DNA of 64,000 bases from assembly GCA_030765045.1 (NCBI GenBank), contig CM060972.1, forward strand, positions 62,309,273 through 62,373,272. The letters are read 5' to 3'. The translations under genes were made by a program, and so were the position numbers. Of the stretch, positions 1 to 12,799 are shown one piece after another; position 1 is the first letter of the stretch, and every line of letters begins with the position of its first letter. The notes beneath the pieces were generated by a model. The model was given only the letters and a program-made list of their open reading frames with translations, was not told where the DNA came from and made no database searches. This DNA comes from Tenodera sinensis (Eukaryota; Arthropoda; Insecta; Mantodea; Mantidae).

Positions 1-1030
1 AATTAGTAGCTTGTAAATGTGAGTAGATTAGAAGTACACAATGTCATTATGTGAAACTCTGGTTATGAACTAAGGGACCCTGGAAGACATTGAACCCTTG
101 TGTTTACATGGGCCAGGTAGACAAGGAGAACCTGTGTCAGTGACCTATATGTGTGATATTGTAAACGAAGTAGGTGAAAGTCCAAGACAGGTAGATAATT
201 GAAAGCAAAGGTATACTACGAGGAAGTGGACATTTTCATGTGTAGGTTAAGCTGAAGTCAGGACTTCGGAGGAAAATAGAATTTGGTAACCAAAAAAAAA
301 AGGAGAAATCTCTCAAAGATCTTCCTGTTTTTCTTGTTACAAAATCCGGCGCATTTGAGACGGGAACTTCTACGTATATATTTGTAATTTTAGATTAAGA
401 ATGTACATAAATATAAGATTTTAGATATAAGTATAACTTGGTATTGTGCAAAGAAATTGCCTTTTGAAAGTAGGTTGACCTGAACAAGTTTCTAAAGGCC
501 TCTAGAACTAAAGAAATCAAATCTATGTCCTTAATTTAGTCACATTAGAGTTCATTAAACAGTTAAATAATGTATCGAATGGACAGTATGGGAAATCGAG
601 GTGCAAAGTGCAACGGTCTGACAGTTGGGTCTGGATGGCGATGTGCCCAGGAGTGTAAACCTCGTAGCGCTAAATAAGTATAGCTTCGCGCCAAAAAAGG
701 AACGTCGAGGTGGAAAGTGTAACGGTCTGACAGTTTGAGTCTGGGTGGCGATGTGACTAGAAGTGTGTAAACCTGGTATCGCTAAATGAGTATAGCTCTC
801 GCGCCAAAAAGAAACGTCGAGGTGTGAAGTGCAACGGTGATTAGTGAACGTAAAGCAGTTAGCAACCTAAGAGAGAAGCACCAGAAACTTGCTCAGGTCG
901 GAAATTCGAGGCAAATGAAGTGTTGAAGAATAAACTTAGTAAAAGCCTGTGTTGTGTTGTCATCTAACCTCGCGCCCGAGAAACATCATCTCATGCCTAC
1001 CTAAATCCGGCACCCAACGTCCAGAAACCG
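1..1030. other. Gene-free left edge, possible decayed LTR
   Basis: No coding region is supported. The stretch holds a short tandem repeat (596-840), an AATAAA-like signal near 929, and at 1009-1020 the string GGCACCCAACGT, which differs by one base from the matching part of the tRNA-Lys primer-binding site of LTR retroelements. That order is what the end of an LTR followed by a primer-binding site would look like, but no second LTR or pol reading frame was found in the window, so this is only a suggestion. Confidence 0.25.
596..840. repeat. Tandem repeat, about 110-bp unit, two and a bit copies
   Basis: Units start with TCGAGGTG at 596, 705 and 817 (periods 109 and 112). Units 1 and 2 share blocks such as CAACGGTCTGACAG (with one change) and GGCGATGTG, then TAAACCT, GCTAAAT and TATAGCT; the third copy stops after about 25 bases. 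The GC-richer, CpG-bearing unit stands out from its AT-rich surroundings. Confidence 0.8.
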
Positions 1031-1189
1031 CTACAAACGGCGCTCCAAGTCACGATCCCGTTACATATGCAACGAACACTATACATTTTGACAATAAAAT
1101 AGTGAATTGATGTTATCTGATTGCAAATTTCAAACATGTGCCCCCCCCCCTGGAAAAATGTCTGCCGACGCTCATGTACGGAGGGTGTT

Positions 1190-1640
1190 CGGCACTGAAG
1201 TCAGGCTTATTGTACTTATGTCCCCAAAGGACACCCCCGGGAGGAAGAATGAGGTGAGAGGAAACATCGGGCTGCCAGATCCAGACTAACTGCACAGACG
1301 GTGACAGAGGTCCCAAGGTTTACCAAGTTTGACGACATCTCAAAGTCTTTAGATCTTCCGGGGCCAACTCAGGAGGATCTCGGCGCGGGGTCCAACGCCC
1401 CTAGATGCCGCCCCCTTTTCCACCCGGATCCCACGGACAACGAGGGACTGAGAGAGTTCCTGTGCGCATATCATCCCTGCCAAGCTGCACCTAACCGTTC
1501 GCTGACACTTGCAGCTCTGAAAGAACCAACGGGATGAAGGATGAATGAAATTATTAATGAAACAAAATGGAAGAACAGGAAATTCAGGGGATGTAATTAT
1601 TCTTTTAGCTGACTTTACATTCCATATTACGGAACGCACT
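1190..1640 (-). repeat. SINE-like repeat, family E, minus strand
   Basis: Read on the minus strand, this stretch follows the same order of blocks as the element at 12000-12450: an ACATCCC...GAATTTCCTG block, a Y-rich TTTCATT block, then a GTGTCRGCG block and a GC-rich tail. The tRNA-like head seen in the other copies is not clear here, so the copy is probably 5' truncated. Open reading frames crossing it have no protein-like content. Confidence 0.5.
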
Positions 1641-2265
1641 CCACAGTCGGCGGGATCAGAAACTTTCTTAAACATTTTGAAGGATCACTAACAATTACTG
1701 TAAACGCAACGCGATCTAGTTGTAATGTCGTCTTAATGTTTAGAAACTCGCCAGAAACAGGTCTGTGTAGTGGTTGCGTGTGCAAGAGCAATATAAAAGC
1801 TGTTTCACAACTACCCGACAACGGTAACTAGAACAGCAGTAACAAAGCAAGGCAGCACTCAGTATTTTGGTTTACAACAGCCCGGCAACGAGAACGGCGA
1901 TATACCTACACTATCGATCAGCTTATCATAGAAAGTGGAGATCGATATTGTGCATTGGGAATTAATTTATTTCTAGCTGATCAGTGATATTTTTTCTAGT
2001 TTGCGACTAGAGAGAGCTCTGGCAGCTGTTTCATTGCACAGCCGCCTTGAATACTTTCCGCAGCGAAAAGTACTACGCACAATATGAACCTAACATGCCG
2101 TGCCCGTAACCGCAACTGAAAGCTAAAACTGGGCCAAGTCTTTTTTCCCCCGTTCCCGGGGACCAGGAAAGCTTGCAGTTGCTAGTGAACACTCCCATAT
2201 GAATATATGAATTTCAACTTTCTCGTTACCGTTACCGGTGGTTGTTAACCAGTCTTAAATCAAAA
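1641..2265. other. Unassigned intergenic stretch
   Basis: No convincing gene, RNA or repeat was seen. Short reading frames (for example 1627-1821 minus) have random-looking composition. A C-rich run near 2143-2150 is the only simple-sequence feature. Confidence 0.5.
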
Positions 2266-2269
2266 GCGA

Positions 2270-3060
<791 letters not shown>

Positions 3061-3163
3061 ATGTCATCGAAAGAGTATGGAATTTCAAGGCCAGCATACA
3101 TATAGCGACATGCTTGTAAAAGCGTTTTTTTTTTTTTTATTGTTTTTGCTTTCTTTACTTTAT

Positions 3164-3390
3164 GTGCTTTAACCGGGTAGGTTACACCGACGGCGAATGA
3201 GGGAAATTATTGAAATTATCCTCTATAGGGCAGGGGTCCCTAAAGAGTTACCCAACATTCACCTTCTCAAAATAAGGAAAATCCTAGAAAAAAGTTTATC
3301 CCAATACCTACCCTAACCGAGATTCGAACTTAGGACCTTTTGAATGTAATGCAGACACTATCCCCATACCACAGAGCTGTGCCGAATATA
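3164..3390 (-). repeat. tRNA-derived SINE, family C, minus strand
   Basis: On the minus strand the head carries tRNA-like promoter boxes, including a degenerate B box read as AAGTTCGAATCTC (plus-strand GAGATTCGAACTT at about 3319). The body has the GTTGGGTAACT motif also seen at 60905-61138. The two copies share order and spacing, which makes them one family. Confidence 0.75.
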
Positions 3391-3399
3391 TTTTCGTTT

Positions 3400-3600
3400 G
3401 TTGGTATTCCCCATGTACCTGCAAAGAAAATGTAGTGAAACTATTGCTACAAATATTTACTTCAGTTAATATGAAGCAGATACAAAGATAAAGTGTTGTA
3501 AGAATAGTTTGTAGAAGCCATAATTATATAAATGATAGTGGATAGAAATGTGGCTGAATGTAACATCAGATTTTTCATTATAGAATCGAACTGTAATCTG
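3400..3600 (+). repeat. Dispersed repeat R1, 3' fragment
   Basis: It shares the TATTCCC...TGTACCT...GCAAAGAAAA start, the TTGTAAGAATAGTT block and the TGAATGTAACATC block with the 3' parts of R1 at 10600-10740 and 38800-38955. No coding content. Confidence 0.5.
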
Positions 3601-5640
3601 TTAATCATGGATGTTGTAGAACCAGTGTAATGGACTTCCTACATTTGCGAAGAAAACAATAATCGTGCTGGCAGTGGTGTTACCCCTTACCAGAAAGTGA
3701 TGCGATTTGACATTCAAGTAGTTTTTCAGTAAAAAGGAAATGTGGTGTGTGCTGTTGGAGCTTAACGATGTAGCATTGAAAGCGAATAAAGCTCGGAGAG
3801 TGAATGAAAAGGGATAAGGGGAACACGTGCGGCCGTTTGCCAAATTAAAGCTATTCGCCCGCCAACCACATGCACAAAGGAAGCGGACATCCTCGCTTCT
3901 GACTCACAAATGTAGCATTTGCCTCCCATATCTGAGATGTGTCGTCTTGAAAACTCTTAAGAATTGTGTTATACAGTGTCGCGGCACTCCTCGGTTTTAC
4001 GGTTTCAAACAAAGGGCGATTCTGCTTGCCCTTCTCTGTAGTGAAAGTTTGCTACATGTAATGGTGTTCACCCCTTAACGACCACATTTCAAGAAATTGT
4101 AAATCTGTCCCTCGCCCTTTTTCCGATGCTAATGATATAGCACAATAGACTCTCAATGTACTCTCAACGAAAGAGCCTGTTGTTGCCAAGTCGATTACAG
4201 TTGTGCATTCAGAGTGCTGCTAAGATTATTGTGGAGTTACAATTCAGAGCGACCCAAGTAAAAGATGCGATCATTTGGCACTCTAAAGGCAGTGCCATGA
4301 GGAAGGTCATTAAAGCATGGGCGATGCTATATTTTATATTTGTCTTTTTTTAAGAAACATGTGGACAAGGCTGACAACGTTGCTTTAAGTTCAATAGCAG
4401 TATCATAAATGTGTCAAATTCCCCAAACGCTAGACTCAAAGACGCTAAAGTGGAAATGCAACCAGCTACTAAAGTGAACATCGCCCAAAACAGTGCATCA
4501 CAAATGCCATAAATTGTCAAGCTACCTCAAGACTAGAATCAGAGATCGAAGTGGAAACTTAAACAGCAGTCCTACAATACAAATGTTGTAACTGTGTAGC
4601 AAAATATGTAACTCTTTTACATAAATGGTCTTAACCTGTCAAGCTTTGCTTCAGTCAGAAGTATTAATGCTGCTAATGACTTATCTCGATTTGCTCATTC
4701 CGGTCGGCTTCATTATTTAATTTCACAATAAGAGGAGGTACACAGCTCGAAGCCCGTTTGTAATGTAGACAGCTCGATGTTAGGTTTGTTGACGAAATGT
4801 GAACGCACACCTATCTCACACTTCGATGCGCTACGGCACCCAAACCGTGCATTTCCAGACAGGGGTTCCTATTTGAAAACCAGTCTGCTTGCCATCCCGC
4901 ACAACCTACTGAGCGTTGTCGCTTGTCGCTTATACGAGTGTTTATTTAATGACGTCATCTCAGCCGCCGCTTCTAAACCTTTTAGCTGCCATGACTGAAA
5001 TCCGCCATGAACGCTTATTTAGTAATGGTTAGAAAAGAAAATATGGCTGCTTTATATTGATTTATCTAAAAGTGAATTAATTTATTTCCATGGGATGTTA
5101 TTATAAGAATTTCACAGAATTTTTCTTATAGAAGGCGAAAGGACAGTGTGTGGGGTCTAGGCCCCCCTGGATCACCCCTCCCCTCCTTGAACACGTCTTT
5201 GTGGTGGGCGCTGATTATACAGGAAGTCTAAGTCGGTAAAGAAACATTCCACTCAAGGAGGAGGGCTCTTACGGGATTCGAACCGGACACATTGTTTACG
5301 AACCCATGCTTTAACCACCTTGGTCACCCGTGTCCCATTTCCGGCATAATTAATTTAAATTGTGCGTATGAGGTAATCCAAACCAATAAGTTGGGAGGGG
5401 CTATGAAAACCAGGACAAGACAGGAAAAGCAAGTCTCTCATAGTGACATTGTTGACGTCTATTTTCTGACGTAGTAATTCTGCAAGCTTTCTTCACAGGC
5501 GGAACGTGTGAGAACAGGCTCGCGTAAGGTTATTAAGGCTCTCCCATACAGGTGCGGTGCGAATTGCGGTATTGTACCCGCCATAAATACTTACAGTATT
5601 GCATGAGTGGTTATCGCAGCGGTACCAGGTATACCACTCA
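3601..5640. other. Unassigned intergenic stretch with a GC-richer patch
   Basis: No gene is supported; the small frames here (such as 3827-4078 and 4777-4998) have no recognisable domain or splice context. Around 4740-5040 the sequence becomes GC-richer and holds a perfect CRE palindrome and several GCCAT/ATGGC motifs, so a promoter or first non-coding exon is possible but unproven. Confidence 0.4.
4950..4957. promoter_or_regulatory. Perfect CRE palindrome (TGACGTCA)
   Basis: The exact 8-base CREB/ATF binding palindrome is followed within 35 bases by a CAGCCGCCGC stretch and by CTGCCATGA and CCGCCATGA, which resemble YY1-type sites. The cluster is about 12 kb upstream of the first recognised FAXDC2 coding exon, which starts with a splice acceptor and therefore needs an upstream non-coding exon. 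A link is inference only. Confidence 0.3.
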
Positions 5641-5649
5641 GCAAATGTA

Positions 5650-6200
5650 GGCCGGGTGGGATGGCTCAGGCGCTAACGTCTGTGGCCCGCATTCGGGAGG
5701 TCGCGGGTTCGATCCCCATGGCCGCGCACTCTGACATGGGTTTTTCCGTGGTTTCCCCATGTCACTTAGGCGAATGCTGGGGTATATTATTTCACACCAC
5801 GGTTTCCTTTGCATCATTTCTCTTCATTCCATTTCCTTATCATCTTTCAGGTGTAGTTCCAAGCGTGTATTGTGGACAGTGCCGGGCAGATGGCGTGGAT
5901 GACTGCGCATGGTAACGGCTGTTTTCGGCGCTAGGTGGCGTTCGGTCGGCGCTTGTTTTCCGTCGGGGGGGGGGGGGGACGCTCAGTGCGATACCGGATT
6001 TTAATTTTGGCGGGGCCTGCTGCCAGGATGAAGGCATTTCAGCACTTGTTAGGGACTTCCGCGCGTCTCTGTGGCCTGTCTAGCTGCGAGCCTGATGGTA
6101 CCTTCGGTTCCCTCATTTCATCCTTGCCTCCTGGGAGGGGGCGGGGGTTGGTAGCCACAATAGATCTGTGTAGGTCGAAGTGAGCGAGGTGTCCCCCTCT
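5650..6200 (+). repeat. SINE-like repeat, family E, with tRNA-like head
   Basis: The head has an A-box-like GGATGGCTCAGGCGC and a B box GGGTTCGATCC at 5705. A pyrimidine-rich middle (5790-5850) is followed by a CpG-rich tail with a long G run near 5967 and the TGGCCTGTCTAGCTGC block (6072). The tail block recurs antisense at 40480-40690, and the head block CCGCATTCGGGAGGTCG recurs antisense at 12420-12450. Reading frames inside it are by-products of the CpG-rich sequence. Confidence 0.65.
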
Positions 6201-6569
6201 ATGTCTGTACCCTTTACTCTTTAAACATTTTCGGAATGTCTATCATGAGTCCATCATCAGAGAATGGTAGTCGCAGCTGGTAGCTGAAATTCTTTCCAGG
6301 CTCCTTACACTTATATTCAGAACAAACACAGTTGTGGCATTACCTTCTGCAACAAACAAGAGAATGACAACACAGGCAATTGTTTTGCTGAATTGGTAAT
6401 ATTTATTTTAAGCTACAATTAATGTAATTGGCAATTTAGAAACTTCAGACATGTTAGAAAGTTATGATTAACTAAGAATATCTAATCTATCTTTGAAAAC
6501 GAATTTCTGAGTAGATTTTAAGTGTCATTTGATTGAAACAATGACAATTATTCGCATAGATAAGTACTG

Positions 6570-6735
6570 AAATGCAGGTCGTATAACTGGCCAGGAGGGC
6601 TTGGGGCGCTGACTACGTCCCACCCTCCGGTACTGTACCCCACTCATGACGTCTATAGTGGGCATAGGTGGGATACGCAGCGGCCGGGTGGTAAGCCTTG
6701 GCCCTTCATGAGCTGTTACGCTGGGAGTTTAGTTT
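6570..6735 (+). repeat. SINE family B, 3' fragment
   Basis: It matches the 3' half of the complete family B copy at 24606-24951: ATAACTGGCC, GGGCGCTGACTACGTCCCA, TACTG...CCCCAC, then the GGCCTTGGCCCTTC-like end. The tRNA-like 5' part is absent, as expected for a 5'-truncated insertion. Confidence 0.75.
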
Positions 6736-8555
6736 GTTTTAAAGCACTGAAATTACGAAACACAAAGTCTGAGAGAGTTTATGTAAAACCCTAATAGAGA
6801 TTACGTTGTCAGTTTCAGGAAGATGTGTATCGCCTTTTCCCATAATCACACAGTACAGGATTCACCTTCGCTAAATGTGTTTTTCGACACATGTTACATA
6901 AGCGATAGGTACATATCTGAATGCACAAGGCCACGAACAGCATCGCGCCTTTACCGCGACTGTCGATGAAAGTCAGTTTTTGCAAATATTTGTCTTTTGA
7001 AACATCAGGATAGTCGTCAGAAGAATTTGGCAGAAGGAAGCATAATTTCTTAATGAAAATCAACAAATCCTGGAGAGGCGTTCATTGAGGACTAAATAAT
7101 TGATGCAGCAAGTTTACCGGTTTTTTTCATGTTGTTGGAAAACTAGTTTTTGTCTAATTTTGAAAAATTATAAACATTTGGGAAGCGTTATCTCTTGCCA
7201 AGTTCTTTCTTCAGGGAATCGAGGAAGCTGTTACGAATAGCTCTAGAAAAGGAATGGATAAGAGTCAATCGGAAATATATTTTGAACTCTTTTGCCACTG
7301 GCATAGCCAGATGAGAGGGGTTACTCCATTCCCGACAATTTTTTAATAGTTTAGATAATTTTGTTAACGTTACTGATTTTCATTGGTAAAACGCTAACAA
7401 CTTTGTTTAGCTAATATTACAAAAGAAGATACCTTTTAGACAGTTTGTTTTCCTGTGCACCTTATACCAGATGAGCCAGCCGCTACTGTTTTTTTTTTTT
7501 TTTTTAAAGTTAGGCCACCCATGTGCGTTTTTGTCCTGTTTTGCTCATACTAAAACGTATTACTTGACTTTCTTAGAGAGAGGCATGCGCAAGGTTCAGA
7601 AGAACAGCGGTTTATGGGACAGAGCGTGCTCCTCGCTAAAGTACATCTCAAAAACATACGACTCGTTTACTGAGAGCGAATTCCGGTGTCCAGCCGATTT
7701 TACAAACTTTTTACTAGAGTATACATAGCAAAGTAATTCAGTAAACGCCTCTGAAAAAAATTGACCTATCACACGACTACACTAGCATCACCAAATAAAA
7801 ATAAAATGGCGAATTCTTGTACTTAGAGTCAGGGTTGGCTGCAAAAAATTAGTACACGTCTCATTCACCATGGATTCGTACAGTCAAAACGCACATACCT
7901 AATATTAAATAACGGTTTATTTAAGTTTTTGCGTTAACTTAAGTCTCGTACATTTCAAACAACATGGCTTTTGCCATTCAAGCAATAATATAAAAACTCC
8001 CAGCAAATTATTGAAACTGTCTTAAAAGGTTAAATTAAGCACGAAAACTCGCGAACTGGCAATGACATAGCTCCTGGCATAGAAGTCGTACTACTGAACT
8101 ATCACAAAACCTTGGAAACCTATCCACAATACTCTATTATAAAGTCCCTGAGGGTTTAGGATATTATAACTTAAAGTTTTTATGCTCGATCATTCCAAAT
8201 TTATTAATTATAAGTCTGATAGCGATCCTTTAATGTACCATCTTAAGTTCAAACTTTCATTAAAGGACTGATCTTCATCCAATAGGACAATTCAATTTTC
8301 ATTAAAGGATAGGTGTTCCACCAATCAGAGAATTCCTATGCAACAATGGCAAAGCATGCACCATAGGCCACGGTGTAAGGGTGTGCCACTCCTGGTAAAT
8401 AGTTACGTCAATAACCACAACAAAGGTTACTAAATGGTGTAGAAACGAAATATATATTGACGCTTTGACTAAAAGAGGAAGAGATACAGTGAGCGCATTT
8501 AGCTTGTCATGTAGACCTCTTTATCATGATTGGTAGACCAGCGGCGAAGCTCACC
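6736..8555. other. Unassigned intergenic stretch
   Basis: AT-rich sequence without a supported gene. It has a T run near 7489-7505 and a weak internal duplication near 8250 and 8300 (TTTCATTAAAGGA repeated about 50 bp apart). No protein-like frame was found on either strand. Confidence 0.5.
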
Positions 8556-8559
8556 CTCA

Positions 8560-8780
8560 AAATACCCCCGAAAACGATATAAAATTCGCCGAAAATGTTC
8601 TTTGGTACTCTTTATACCCACAACAAAATGAGTATCCAATGAAATATGTCTGCAAAACTTTATCTCGGTTAACGTGTAGTAAGATACAAAAGTAAGCTTT
8701 CGTCAGAATAGTTAGAAATAAAATAAACGATAGTAGGTAGAGAAAGTCATTTGAATGTAACCTCTCCCTTTTCCCACTCC
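8560..8780 (+). repeat. Dispersed repeat R1, 3' fragment
   Basis: TCTGCAAAACTTTATCTCG, AATAGTTAG and GTAGAGAAAGTCATTTGAATG follow in the same order as in the copies at 10630-10720 and 38840-38940. Only the 3' third of the family is present. Confidence 0.5.
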
Positions 8781-9216
8781 TCCCCCACGCACGCGCAAAT
8801 GTGTCTTTCGGTTGATGTTCCAGGACCCAGGCTGTTAAAACAGCATAACGTTTCATCTTATTCTGTTCCCATGTGATCTTTCAGATTCTTGGAAATCCTC
8901 TCCGCCAACAGTGTCATTTCCTTCCCAGCAGATAATTCGGTTTCCTCCTCCGTTGTTACTGTCGGTGTCCATTACTGCTAGAGCCATATTACGTCACTAA
9001 AAGAAGATACAATGGCAATATCTTTTAACGTGAATGTTTTTACACATAGCTCGATTTACAATTGGGCCAAGTTGATATTTTCTCAGAGCGCCGGTTTTTG
9101 AGGAGCAGGGAATCAGAGGTAGGAAAATATAGGACAAAAATGCGAGGATGGAAAAAATACATTGTTTTGAGGTACGGCAATGATTTGATTTTAAGAATGC
9201 ATGTGAAATCCTACAA

Positions 9217-9547
9217 GGCCGAGCGGTTAGACCGTTCGCCTATCACCAAGGCGGCCCGGGTTCGATCCCAGGCACCCGTACCCCGTGGTTTGGGTGGGTT
9301 TTCTCCGATTTCCCCCGCCACTCATTTCACCAACTGCTTCATCACCTTTGCATTCATCAATTTCGCCTGCGTTACATATCTTCCTCACTCTCATATCTAG
9401 TGCTGGGCTGACCGCCCGCTTCCAGGTCTTCACTCTGGTCCATAAGTACGTTTGCTCCCCGACAGGCATCTGACCGTAGGCACAGGCTTGAAGCCCTAGG
9501 GGTGTCAGTCCTCCATAAGCGGAGGGTAATCAGGTAGAGAAGAAGTC
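9217..9547 (+). repeat. tRNA-derived SINE, family A, complete with target duplication
   Basis: The head reads GGCCGAGCGGTTAGACCG (A box) with GGGTTCGATCCC (B box) at about 9259. A TGGGTTTTCTCC body and a TAGGGGTGTCAGTCC tail follow. It is flanked by an exact 11-bp direct repeat, AAATCCTACAA, at 9206-9216 and 9548-9558, the mark of target-primed insertion. RNA polymerase III promoter boxes suggest it was transcribed as a small RNA and mobilised by a LINE. A second copy with its own duplication is at 28927-29227. Confidence 0.9.
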
Positions 9548-9929
9548 AAATCCTACAATTTAAAGTAGGTACCTACAGCAAAAATGGAAATAGGCTATAC
9601 CACCAACAGCTTTTCAGATTGCTGCTACATGTAGAGGGCTTTATGTCATTTTAGGCTCTGAACCATATTTGAGGCCAAGCTGGATTCAAATCAACATTCC
9701 TAAGCTACTTGCAATTGTTGGGGTTGAAAGATTATTAATATTACCTACTACTATATTACCTATTAGTTCTGTATTTTTATTTTTACCCACAAAAGTCGTT
9801 CAATTTTAAAGGTGTTTAAGTACTTAAAAAATAAATAACTTCTATGTCTTTGACTTCGTAAACCTGTGCATAAAACAAACCAGTTTGGTAAAATGACATT
9901 TTTTATTTCTATTTTTCACTTACTCTATT

Positions 9930-10036
9930 ATGTAAAGTAGAGGAAGTATTGTATTCCACCCAAAATTTCGAAGTCGAGATTTCACCGGAAATAAATTAAT
10001 AAAAAAAAAGCATTTTTAGAAAAAGGTCCATGTGTA

Positions 10037-10121
<85 letters not shown>

Positions 10122-10760
10122 AGCATAACTCAAAAACGAAAAGTCGGTTAAAAACCAAAGTTCTAAGTTTACCATCTTTCAAGGATGCGACAGGAAGATT
10201 TTGAAGAAAATTCTTCCACCCTAAACTACTCGTTGCATGGAAAATTTTTCGAAAATTTTGATTTTTCTCTAAAATGGGTCTAACAATTTTCATTAAAAGC
10301 CATATGTTTAAGATATTTAATGGTAAATGAAATGTATATTTTGAATTGTCTGGTCGTAGCCCATGTAGTGCTGTTTACTTTTGATGACTTTTGCATAACT
10401 CGCAAACCTGTCCAAACGAACCTTTTTGTGGAGTGAAGCATTCCGGAGATATTCCTTGTTATTTGTGTGAGTTATGCAATTGATCGTTTCTCTAATGGGA
10501 GGTCGTTGTTCACTTTTTATCTCTTGGCCCTGCAAAGAAAACGGAATTTCAAGGCTTTAAAAGATTTGACTATCGCCCGAAACCTATTGTATTCCCATAT
10601 TCCCATTGCATCAAGATAATTTCTGCAAAGTTTATCTCGACCAACAAGAAGATAGAGGAATTAGAGTTTGTAAGAATAGTTAGTATAAGAGTAGAGAAAG
10701 TCATGTGAGTGCAACACATACGATTTTTGTAGTTATAACAGCCGTATCAAACTGCAACAA
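9930..10760 (+). repeat. Dispersed repeat R1, longest copy
   Basis: It starts near an ACCCAAAATTTCGAAG block, passes through a TG/AG microsatellite, then carries the CTCAAAAACGAAAAGTC, GATTTTGAAGAAAATTC, CATATGTTTAAGATATTTAAT, GACTATCGCCC and AGAGAAAGTCATGTGAGTG blocks. The copy at 19345-19700 has the same left part, including a short TG-rich interruption at the same place, so the microsatellite may be an inherited part of the element. Confidence 0.65.
10030..10119. repeat. Compound TG/AG dinucleotide microsatellite
   Basis: About a dozen TG units pass directly into some thirty AG units. It sits inside the R1 repeat. Confidence 0.95.
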
Positions 10761-11465
10761 CCATGTAATTAAATGAGTAAAAATACGAAAAGGCTGTGTG
10801 TTTAAAAAACAACTTTGCATTTAGTTGCATAGTGTGCTAGTTTAAAAATGATAATAAATATGTTTAAAGTTGTACAAGTTTATGTTGGGAGGAACTTGAA
10901 AAGGAAAGGGGGAGTGCCGATTAAAATTATCTAGCTAACTGAAAAATTTGTATAGAGACAATATTGTGACACCGATCTTACACTTTTCAAGTTAGGTTGT
11001 GTAAGTACATGTGTCAACTTTCTCTCCACGCTCTGGATCCTGTTAGTGCTGTCTAATTCGTGGTCGTTCGGACAGTGTTTTGTCTTCGATGCAATTACCT
11101 ACTGCTGAGCTTACTCATTTATCCAGAAAACATTGGTATTTAACCTTTTTTCCCGCGTACCCCCAAAGACAATTTTCCACTTCAGCCTGTACCCCTGGGC
11201 CTAGTCCTAGAGTTATCCTTAATTCATATTATACATAACCATATCTAAAATAGGTTATAATATTTATAAGTTGTTTAATACTACATAATGAAGGACTAAA
11301 TTAAATTTTACGTACTTCCTTAGAAGTTTTCGCAAAGACCAGGTTGAATATTATTGATCCAGAACATGCAGCTCCACTCGCGTCATTCTCTCACTACCTT
11401 TCCCACTTTCTTTGCACTGCGCACATACGAGTAATATGTGATGTTATAAAGCGTTTTCAATACAA
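10761..11465. other. Unassigned intergenic stretch
   Basis: AT-rich, no supported gene or RNA. No repeat was recognised by eye. Confidence 0.45.
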
Positions 11466-11552
11466 GCAGGGCCGTATTTACGTAAGGGCAAACCGGGCAA
11501 CTGCCCAGGGCGGCACATTTTAGGGGGCGGCAAAATTACTGGAAAGCTGCAC

Positions 11553-11610
<58 letters not shown>
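11466..11610 (+). mobile_element. hAT-like terminal fragment followed by poly(A)
   Basis: CAGGGCCGTATTTACG followed by CCCAGGGCGGC and GGGGGCGGC has the look of a hAT-type transposon end (CAG start, G/C-rich subterminal repeats). No opposite end (GGCCCTG) was found within 1.5 kb downstream. An uninterrupted A run of about 57 bases begins at 11554, so the fragment may have been truncated by, or joined to, a retrotransposed tail. Confidence 0.4.
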
Positions 11611-11611
<1 letters not shown>

Positions 11612-11999
11612 CATAGACATGAAACATCAAGTTCCTTTTGATTCTGGATAAATTGATTGAAGAACAACAGAGTTTCTTCCTACAAAGAATTCAGTGAACC
11701 ATTTATATTTTTGACAAATCTGAAGATGCTTAATCCACTTGAAATTCAGGAAGCATCATCCAGACTTCAGAAAGTCTGTTCGGTCCTAAATTTGGGCCTG
11801 AATACAAGTAAAAGATATTGGTTACAATGCTTCTTATAGTTTTTAACGTTCGCTTTAACTTTTTGGTTATATCGCGACGATTACTGTAGTTTTGTAATGG
11901 TTCACCTGAATCATTGGGTGAAATGAATACCAGTAAAACGTAGCAAGTGCTCAGTAGAAGCTACGGTGTAGATAGAATAGGATAGACAAGGTTTGGAGG
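11611..11999. other. Unassigned intergenic stretch
   Basis: A 60-codon open frame at 11657-11839 is mildly protein-like, and could be part of the transposon whose end lies at 11466, but nothing identifies it. Confidence 0.3.
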
Positions 12000-12450
12000 G
12001 GAAATTTAGCACTTCGACCAATGCGTATGCCCTTGACGGTGAGGTGAGTGAGAGGATGCGAAGGGTGGTCGATCCTTATGAGAGACGCAGAGGGCAAGGA
12101 CCCTAACAACCAAGATTTGAACTTCCCTGTGGTGGCTGGTACACCGGCTTCCCTCTCACGTGCGAGGCCCAGGACTCTTGAGACTTCCCCCGATTTGGAG
12201 GACGAGGATTTACAGAGAACAAGCACCTGCCATGCACGCTGAAACTCCCGCCGACACTTAGAACCCTGAAACAACCAAGCACATGAAAGGTGAAATGAAA
12301 TGAGAATGGAGGGACAGGAAATTCGTGGGATGTAATTATCGTTAACATTCGCCTGCTAACCCAGGGAAAGCTCCGAAAACATCTATGGATAGGAAGGTCA
12401 GCCACAAGAATCTAACCTACGACCTCCCGAATGCGGAGCCAAATCGCTCG
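12000..12450 (-). repeat. SINE-like repeat, family E, minus strand
   Basis: The minus-strand head contains CCGCATTCGGGAGGTCG, shared with the head at 5688-5704, a GGGTTAGCAGGCGAATG block, and the ACATCCCACGAATTTCCTG block shared with 1520-1620. The long tail includes GTGTCGGCGGGAGTTTCAGC. Overlapping small frames on both strands are by-products. Confidence 0.65.
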
Positions 12451-12582
12451 GTAAGCTACGTTGTAGAGTATAGCTTGTTTAAAACGTCCTGACACCTTCA
12501 TATGCGCGAGTGAGGAGAAATGCGAGGAAGTGTGGAGAGTGGTGGGGGAGCAAGTGATTAGAACGTTATCAGGACTCTCCCT

Positions 12583-12636
12583 CCCTCCCTCTCTCTCTCT
12601 CTCTCTCTCTCTTTGTGTGCGTGTGTGCGTGTGTGA
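12583..12636. repeat. CT/GT microsatellite
   Basis: CTCCCTCCCT passes into about a dozen CT units and then GTGTGCGTGTGTGCG. Confidence 0.9.
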
Positions 12637-12799
12637 TCATATTTTTACACTGGATACAATTTTTTAATGTGGAAGGTATATTGGCAGCTTTTAACTCTTG
12701 GAACAATTGCTAAACAGCAATTTTATTACTCGCTTAACAATGGTTTAAACTGTGGGTTTATATTACTGTGTTTTGTTCTTTTTTTTTAAATTTATTACA

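Noticed and set aside
5607..6183. Overlapping open frames on both strands
   Set aside because: They fall in a CpG-rich SINE-like repeat, which explains the lack of stops; no domain or splice context.
9062..9473. Open frames across 9062-9473
   Set aside because: They run through a tRNA-derived SINE with proven target duplication.
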